Below are positions 59,956 to 64,000 of a DNA stretch of 64,000 nucleotides, one piece after another. The DNA lies in NCBI GenBank assembly GCA_017522105.1, contig JAFXAA010000024.1, positions 1 to 64,000 of the forward strand, given 5' to 3'. This DNA comes from Bacteroidales bacterium (lineage in GTDB: Bacteria; Bacteroidota; Bacteroidia; Bacteroidales; P3). The notes beneath the pieces are model-generated. The model saw only the letters and a list, made by a program, of their open reading frames with translations, had not been told where the DNA came from and did not search any database. Numbering within the stretch: the stretch's first letter is position 1; every line of letters begins with the position of its first letter. The translations under genes were made by a program, and so were the position numbers.

Positions 59956-60452
59956 TCCCCTTTCATGTATTCACGTGCGTAGGCCACATAGTGGGCGGCG
60001 TTGTCGGTGGGCGTGGCTGGCTTAAGGTAGCGCGCCGGCACGCCGCCCCATATCTCGCAGGGCGGTATCTTGGTGCCTTGCAGCACGAGCGCCCCTGCTG
60101 CCACGATGGCCCCTTCGCCCACTTCGCAGCCGTCAAGCAGCGTGGCCCCCATGCCTATGAGTGCGCGGTCGCGGATGGTGCAGGCGTGGACAGTCACGTT
60201 GTGGCCTATCGTCACATCGCTGCCTATATGGGTGGGACCCGTGTCGTGGGTCACATGCACGCAGCTGCCGTCCTGTATGTTGGTGCGGTCGCCGATGGTA
60301 ATGGGCGCCACATCGCCCCGCACCACGGCGTTGAACCACACCGAGCATTCGTCGCCCAGTGTCACATCGCCCACCAAAGTGGCGTTCTCGCTGAAGTAGC
60401 AGTCCCGTCCCCAGCGGGGTGTAAGCCCTTTGTATGTTTTTATCAGTGCCAT
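59934..60452 (-). CDS. gamma-class carbonic anhydrase family protein
   Basis: From ATG 60452 (MALIKTYKGLTPRWGRDCYF) the 172-aa protein is a left-handed beta-helix of hexapeptide repeats: AVVRGDVAPITIGDRTNIQD and VTIGHNVTVHACTIRDRALI. The His residues at THDTGPTH and GHNVTVH can hold the zinc. It is a YrdA/CaiE/Cam-type enzyme that hydrates CO2 or is an inactive relative. The last ten codons come from the TTATCTCC repeat. Start 60473 overlaps the beta-CA stop and is rejected. Confidence 0.85.
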   Translation of the reverse strand: MALIKTYKGLTPRWGRDCYFSENATLVGDVTLGDECSVWFNAVVRGDVAPITIGDRTNIQDGSCVHVTHDTGPTHIGSDVTIGHNVTVHACTIRDRALIGMGATLLDGCEVGEGAIVAAGALVLQGTKIPPCEIWGGVPARYLKPATPTDNAAHYVAYAREYMKGEIGDKGR

Positions 60453-60466
60453 AGTCTGTGTTCTAT

Positions 60467-61012
60467 TTAGCATGCCACTTCGTCCAGTTTTCCGGTCTCG
60501 CTGTCGATGATAAAACCGCGGACGGTGACGTCGCGAGGCACCAACGGGTGGTTGCGTATGGTGTCTACCGTGCGGCGCACGCTCTCCTCGGTGTCGCGGA
60601 ACCCTTCGAGCCAGTGGTCGAGGTCTATGCCGCAGCGGCGTATGGTGTCGAGCTTCTGGTCTGTGACACCGCGCGCAAGCATCGCCTCGTGGAAGTGGTC
60701 GTAGCTCATGTGGCAGGCGCCGCAGTGTGAATGCGCCACCACCATGATGCTGTCCACCCCAAGCTCGTATATGGCCACCACCAGGCTGCGGATGGCCGAG
60801 TCAAATGGGGTGATGACGAGCCCGCCTGCGTTCTTGATGATTTTGGCGTCGCCGTTGCGTAGCCCCAGCGCGGCGGGCAGCAGCTCCGTCAGACGCGTGT
60901 CCATGCACGAAAGCACCGCCAGCTTCTTGTCGGGATATTTGTCGGTCTTGTACCGTTCGTAGCCCTTCTCGGCCACAAATCGCCGGTTGTATTCCAGTAT
61001 TTGGTCTATCAT
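60467..61012 (-). CDS. beta-class carbonic anhydrase
   Basis: The 181-aa protein has zinc ligands Cys36 (SCMDTRL), His94 and Cys97 (AHSHCGAC) and the Asp-Arg dyad at 38-40. It hydrates CO2. Its gene lies directly upstream of a gamma-class enzyme, a different protein fold with the same reaction. Alternative start not needed. Confidence 0.95.
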   Translation of the reverse strand: MIDQILEYNRRFVAEKGYERYKTDKYPDKKLAVLSCMDTRLTELLPAALGLRNGDAKIIKNAGGLVITPFDSAIRSLVVAIYELGVDSIMVVAHSHCGACHMSYDHFHEAMLARGVTDQKLDTIRRCGIDLDHWLEGFRDTEESVRRTVDTIRNHPLVPRDVTVRGFIIDSETGKLDEVAC

Positions 61013-61070
61013 TGGAGGTTAAGGGTTTGTTTGAGTTTTGTCTGAACCAGGCCTCTCTCTGCTTCGAGGG

Positions 61071-61700
61071 TCACAACCCCTTCACGAAGCTCCAGCTGCC
61101 CATCTTGTGGCCGCGGCAGTCGAGCTTTTGGTAGTCGGCTACCTGGAAACCCAAATGCCGGTAGAACTGCACGTTGCTCTCACTGTTGGTGAAGAAACAG
61201 AGGCGGGTGCCGCCACGCTGACGGACGTAGGGTATGACGCAATCCATCAGCATCTCGCGGCCGTAGCCTTTTCCCTGCTGGTCTGTGCTGACGGTCAGCG
61301 AACTGAGGTACCACGTGGTGCCGCCCAGCAGCGAGTGACAATAGCTGCCGGCCCGCTCGTCCATCGCCAGCCATTTTTTGACCACATCCTGATTAGGCAA
61401 CCGCAGCACTCGACCCCAGCCGTGCAGTAGATACTGCAGGTCCGAGGGCTTCTTCCACTCCGGCGGAAAGAGGTCGGCCACTGCCACAGGCTTCCCCTCG
61501 CTCTGCCCGACGAGGAAGTGCGCCCTGCGCCGCGTGGTGCGGTACTCGCTGCGGATCATCGCCCGCATGAAGGCCAGCCGCTCCTCGCGGTTGGGGTAGA
61601 AGTGGGTGAAATACTCGTAGTCGGCAAAGGCCTGCACCGACAGTTCGGCACACGCCTCAATGTCGCTGCCCTTCATCGTGGTCACGCTTAGTCTGTTCAT
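61071..61700 (-). CDS. GNAT-type N-acetyltransferase
   Basis: From ATG 61700 the protein is about 209 aa (ATG 61712 is possible). It has VTTMKGSDIEACAELSVQAF, a GNAT core LSSLTVSTDQQGKGYGREML with the acetyl-CoA loop QQGKGYG, and SNVQFYRHLGFQVADYQKLD. Substrate unknown. It is separated from purL by a terminator hairpin and stands alone. Confidence 0.85.
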   Translation of the reverse strand: MNRLSVTTMKGSDIEACAELSVQAFADYEYFTHFYPNREERLAFMRAMIRSEYRTTRRRAHFLVGQSEGKPVAVADLFPPEWKKPSDLQYLLHGWGRVLRLPNQDVVKKWLAMDERAGSYCHSLLGGTTWYLSSLTVSTDQQGKGYGREMLMDCVIPYVRQRGGTRLCFFTNSESNVQFYRHLGFQVADYQKLDCRGHKMGSWSFVKGL

Positions 61701-61713
61701 ATCACTAACCATT

Positions 61714-61746
61714 AAAAAGGGCGTCCCTATGTCGGAAGCGCCCTTT
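61714..61746. terminator. hairpin terminator after purL
   Basis: AAAAGGGCG and CGCCCTTTT arms with a 14-nt loop lie 20 bp past the purL stop on the minus strand. Confidence 0.7.
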
Positions 61747-61766
61747 TGTCGTCAGGTGGCAATCTG

Positions 61767-64000
61767 TTACTTGAAGTACTCTACGCCGCTCTCGAATATC
61801 TGCTGGTCGTCGTTGCCGTAGATGTTCATGGCCGAGCCCTTGCTGCGGCGCTCCGAGTGGCCCATCTTGCCGAAGACGCGTCCGTCGGGGCTGGTGATGC
61901 CCTCGATGGCCATGTAGGAGCCGTTCATGTTGTACTCCTCGTCCATCGTCGGGTTGCCATGCAGGTCCACATACTGCGTTGCCACCTGCCCGTTCTTGAA
62001 GAGACGGTCTATCCACTCCTGCGGAGCCACAAAGCGTCCCTCGCCGTGCGAGATGGGGATAACATAGGTCTTGCCAAGTTCAGCACGCCGCAGCCATGGG
62101 CTGAGATTGCTGCTGACGCGTGTGTAGGCCATCTTGCTCTGGTGGCGTCCGATGGTGTTGAAGGTCAGCGTAGGCGCATCTTCGGCCTGCGGACGTATCT
62201 CGCCGTAGGGCACGAGACCGAGTTTCACCAGTGCCTGGAATCCGTTGCAGATGCCCAGCATCAGGCCGTCGCGCTTGGTGAGCAACTCCATCACCGCGTC
62301 GGCAATCCATGGGTTGCGGAACACGCTCGTGATGAACTTCGCGCTGCCCTCTGGCTCGTCGCCTGCGCTGAAGCCGCCGGGAATCATGATAATCTGGCTG
62401 CGCTTGATCGCCTCGACGTATGCATCCACGCTCTCGCGTATCTGCTGCCCGTTCTGGTTGCGGAAGACGATAATTTCGCTCTCGGCACCGGCGCGGTTGA
62501 AGGCGCGGGCGCTGTCGTACTCGCAGTTGGTGCCCGGGAAGGCTGGAATGAAGACGTGGGGCTTGGCAGAATTAATGTGTGAATGTGTTAGTGGAGCGGA
62601 AGCCTTGAAGAGCGGCGTCTCCACTTTCGTCTTTCCACTTTCCGCTTGCTGGTTGCTGCGGGTCGGGAAGACACCTTCGAGAGTTTTCTGCCAGGCGGCG
62701 AGGGCCTCGTCGATGGTGACCTTTTCGCCGTTCACCTCGAACACACCCTTGTCCGTAACCTCGCCAATCTCCTTGCAGCGGAAGGGCAGACCCTCCACCG
62801 ACGGCACCTCGACCACAATCCAGCCGTAATGTTTGGCCGTCAGTTCTTCGTTGTTCACGCCGCTCAGTTTCACACCCAGCTTGTTGCCGAAGGCTATCTT
62901 GCTGACCGCCTCTATAATGCCGCCAAAGCCCATTACATAGGCACCGCACACCTTGCCTGCCTCAATTCCCTTACGCAGGGCGGCGTATTGGGCGAGGGCG
63001 TCGCCGTAGTCCGGCATGTCGTATTCTTTCTGCTTGATGTCGAGCAGCACCAGCTTGTTGCCCGCCTTCTTCAGCTCGGGCGTCACCACATGCTGCAAGT
63101 CGCTCATGCCGACGGCAAACGAGCACAGCGTCGGCGGCACGTCGATGTCGTTGAAGGTGCCGCTCATCGAGTCCTTGCCTCCGATGGCGGGCAGCTTCAA
63201 ACCCATCTGGGCGTTGTAGGCACCCAGCAGGGCCGCGAAAGGCTCGCCCCAGCGGTACGGGTCGTTGCCCAGCTTCTTGAAATATTCCTGGAAGGTCAGG
63301 CGCACCTTGCTGGCATCGCCGCCCGCAGCCGCTATCTTGGCCACCGACGACAGCACGGCGTATGCGGCGCCGTGGAACGGACTCCAGCTCATCTGGTATG
63401 GATCCATGCCGTAGGCCATAATGCTGACAGTGTCGCATTTGCCATCGAGCAAGGGCAGCTTGCCAATCATGCTCTGTGTGGGTGTCAGCTGGTAGCGTCC
63501 GCCGAAGGGCATCACCACGCTGCCCGCACCTATCGAACTGTCGAACATCTCCACCAGCCCCTTCTGCGAACACACATTCAGGTCGGCGAGGGTGCGGAGC
63601 CAAAGCTCTTTAGTGTTCAGTGTGCAGTGTTCAGTGTGCAGTGAGGTGGCCCCGTTTGCGTCAGCCAACTGACCACTGGCCACTGACCACTGACCACTCT
63701 CCTCCGGCATCGTCACCGAGACGGTGGTCTCCTGGTGCGCACCGTTGGTGTCTATAAAGCGGCGGCTGAGGTTAACCACCTCTTTGCCGCGCCAGCTGAT
63801 CACCATGCGCGGCTCCTCGGTTACCGTGGCCACCACCGTGGCCTCCAGGTTCTCCTCGTCGGCATAGCGCAGCATCTGGTCCACATCCTTCGGGTCTACC
63901 ACCACGGCCATTCTCTCCTGGCTCTCGCTGATAGCCAGCTCCGTGCCGTCCAGGCCCGCATATTTCTTCGGCACCTTGTCCAGGTTGATCCTCAATCCGT
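61767..64000 (-). CDS. purL: phosphoribosylformylglycinamidine synthase, 3' part
   Basis: This is the last 745 or so codons of a large single-chain PurL; the 5' part lies beyond the window. ATG 63995 is internal, not the real start. Visible landmarks are VVMPFGGRYQLTPTQSMIGK, the AIR synthase-type block LPAIGGKDSMSGTFNDIDV, and a C-terminal class I glutaminase: FIPAFPGTNCEYDSARAF, MIPGGFSAGDEPEGS, catalytic Cys in LMLGICNGFQ, and ISHGEGRF. It makes FGAM in purine synthesis. Four in-frame stretches (63664-63699, 63612-63643, 62619-62652, 62569-62594) come from short repeats in regions that look like loops. Confidence 0.95.
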   Translation of the reverse strand, partial: GLRINLDKVPKKYAGLDGTELAISESQERMAVVVDPKDVDQMLRYADEENLEATVVATVTEEPRMVISWRGKEVVNLSRRFIDTNGAHQETTVSVTMPEESGQWSVASGQLADANGATSLHTEHCTLNTKELWLRTLADLNVCSQKGLVEMFDSSIGAGSVVMPFGGRYQLTPTQSMIGKLPLLDGKCDTVSIMAYGMDPYQMSWSPFHGAAYAVLSSVAKIAAAGGDASKVRLTFQEYFKKLGNDPYRWGEPFAALLGAYNAQMGLKLPAIGGKDSMSGTFNDIDVPPTLCSFAVGMSDLQHVVTPELKKAGNKLVLLDIKQKEYDMPDYGDALAQYAALRKGIEAGKVCGAYVMGFGGIIEAVSKIAFGNKLGVKLSGVNNEELTAKHYGWIVVEVPSVEGLPFRCKEIGEVTDKGVFEVNGEKVTIDEALAAWQKTLEGVFPTRSNQQAESGKTKVETPLFKASAPLTHSHINSAKPHVFIPAFPGTNCEYDSARAFNRAGAESEIIVFRNQNGQQIRESVDAYVEAIKRSQIIMIPGGFSAGDEPEGSAKFITSVFRNPWIADAVMELLTKRDGLMLGICNGFQALVKLGLVPYGEIRPQAEDAPTLTFNTIGRHQSKMAYTRVSSNLSPWLRRAELGKTYVIPISHGEGRFVAPQEWIDRLFKNGQVATQYVDLHGNPTMDEEYNMNGSYMAIEGITSPDGRVFGKMGHSERRSKGSAMNIYGNDDQQIFESGVEYFK
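62569..62594 (-). repeat. AATGTGTGAATGTGTT repeat in purL (LTHSH)
   Basis: The coding strand reads PLTHSHINSA. The same peptide LTHSH and DNA word occur in the CobW gene at 56212-56250. It lies between the GAT domain and the preceding catalytic domain. Confidence 0.8.
62619..62652 (-). repeat. CGGAAAGTGGAAAG repeat in purL (AESGK)
   Basis: The coding strand reads QQAESGKTKVE. The word matches the radA insert (39919-39954), including the peptide AESGK. Confidence 0.8.
63612..63643 (-). repeat. CAGTGTTCAGTGTG repeat in purL
   Basis: Three copies of CAGTGTGCAGTGTT give the peptide SLHTEHCTLNTKEL on the coding strand. This family is seen only here in the window. Confidence 0.8.
63664..63699 (-). 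repeat. CCACTGA repeat in purL (SGQWS)
   Basis: Four to five CCACTGA words give SGQWSVASGQL on the coding strand. This is the same DNA word as the non-coding array at 223-270. Confidence 0.85.

Overview
The window looks like a chromosomal segment of an uncultured or unnamed member of the Bacteroidales. The evidence is repeated TAnnTTTG (-7) promoter boxes with a TTTG (-33) box about 20 bp upstream, secreted proteins ending in type IX secretion (T9SS) type A sorting domains, a BspA-type leucine-rich-repeat protein, type B ribosomal protein L31, and mobile-element fragments typical of Bacteroides relatives. The backbone (about 29-64 kb) is moderately GC-rich. The block at 3-13.5 kb is visibly more A/T-rich, which suggests transfer.

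Layout. (1) 0-2.7 kb is a mobile-element graveyard: a partial gene leaving the left edge, three short-repeat arrays, a kinase-like gene of the polyvalent-protein type, two fragments of the same C-terminal domain, a frameshifted replication-type protein, a 22-bp inverted repeat enclosing an AT-rich core, and a broken fic gene. (2) 3.0-13.5 kb is one tightly overlapping seven-gene operon: DUF4007 protein, large P-loop ATPase, DndC-like PAPS-reductase-family protein with four candidate Fe-S cysteines, PLD-nuclease/SF2 helicase, a 78-aa protein, a DndD/Rad50-like ATPase with a zinc hook, and a 191-aa protein. I read it as a phosphorothioation-type modification/restriction island that lacks recognisable DndA, DndB, DndE and DptFGH in this window. 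(3) 13.8-17 kb holds an ATPase_2-type AAA gene under a perfect 17-bp-arm palindrome, an AlbA_2/Schlafen-like protein and a 51-aa ORF ending in a repeat array. (4) 17-27.3 kb, minus strand: an AddAB-like helicase/nuclease pair, two unknown proteins, a 46-aa membrane peptide, an AAA+ ATPase and a BspA-like LRR protein. (5) 27.5-29.4 kb: a divergent orphan DNA methyltransferase-like gene, an in-frame SstT-SbcC chimera and a GNAT gene. (6) 29.4-64 kb is mostly core and envelope: SGNH esterase, aminopeptidase C, glutathione peroxidase, L31, hydrolase, U32 peptidase, K+/H+ antiporter, ThrE, RadA, an MNT/HEPN pair, a T9SS adhesin-like protein, NadD, an AsmA/DUF748 protein, a topoisomerase subunit, a histone H1-like protein, SerS, NUDIX, tRNA-Ser(TGA), PepD, a CobW GTPase, TfoX-N, acyl-ACP thioesterase, a DUF4298/flavin-binding fusion, gamma and beta carbonic anhydrases, and the C-terminal 745 codons of PurL.

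The second striking signal is a set of short degenerate tandem repeat families scattered through the window. They sit between genes, form gene ends, build perfect hairpins, and lie in frame inside housekeeping genes. PurL and RadA share an AESGK-encoding family, and PurL and CobW share an LTHSH-encoding family. This pattern is not explained by any gene annotation here.
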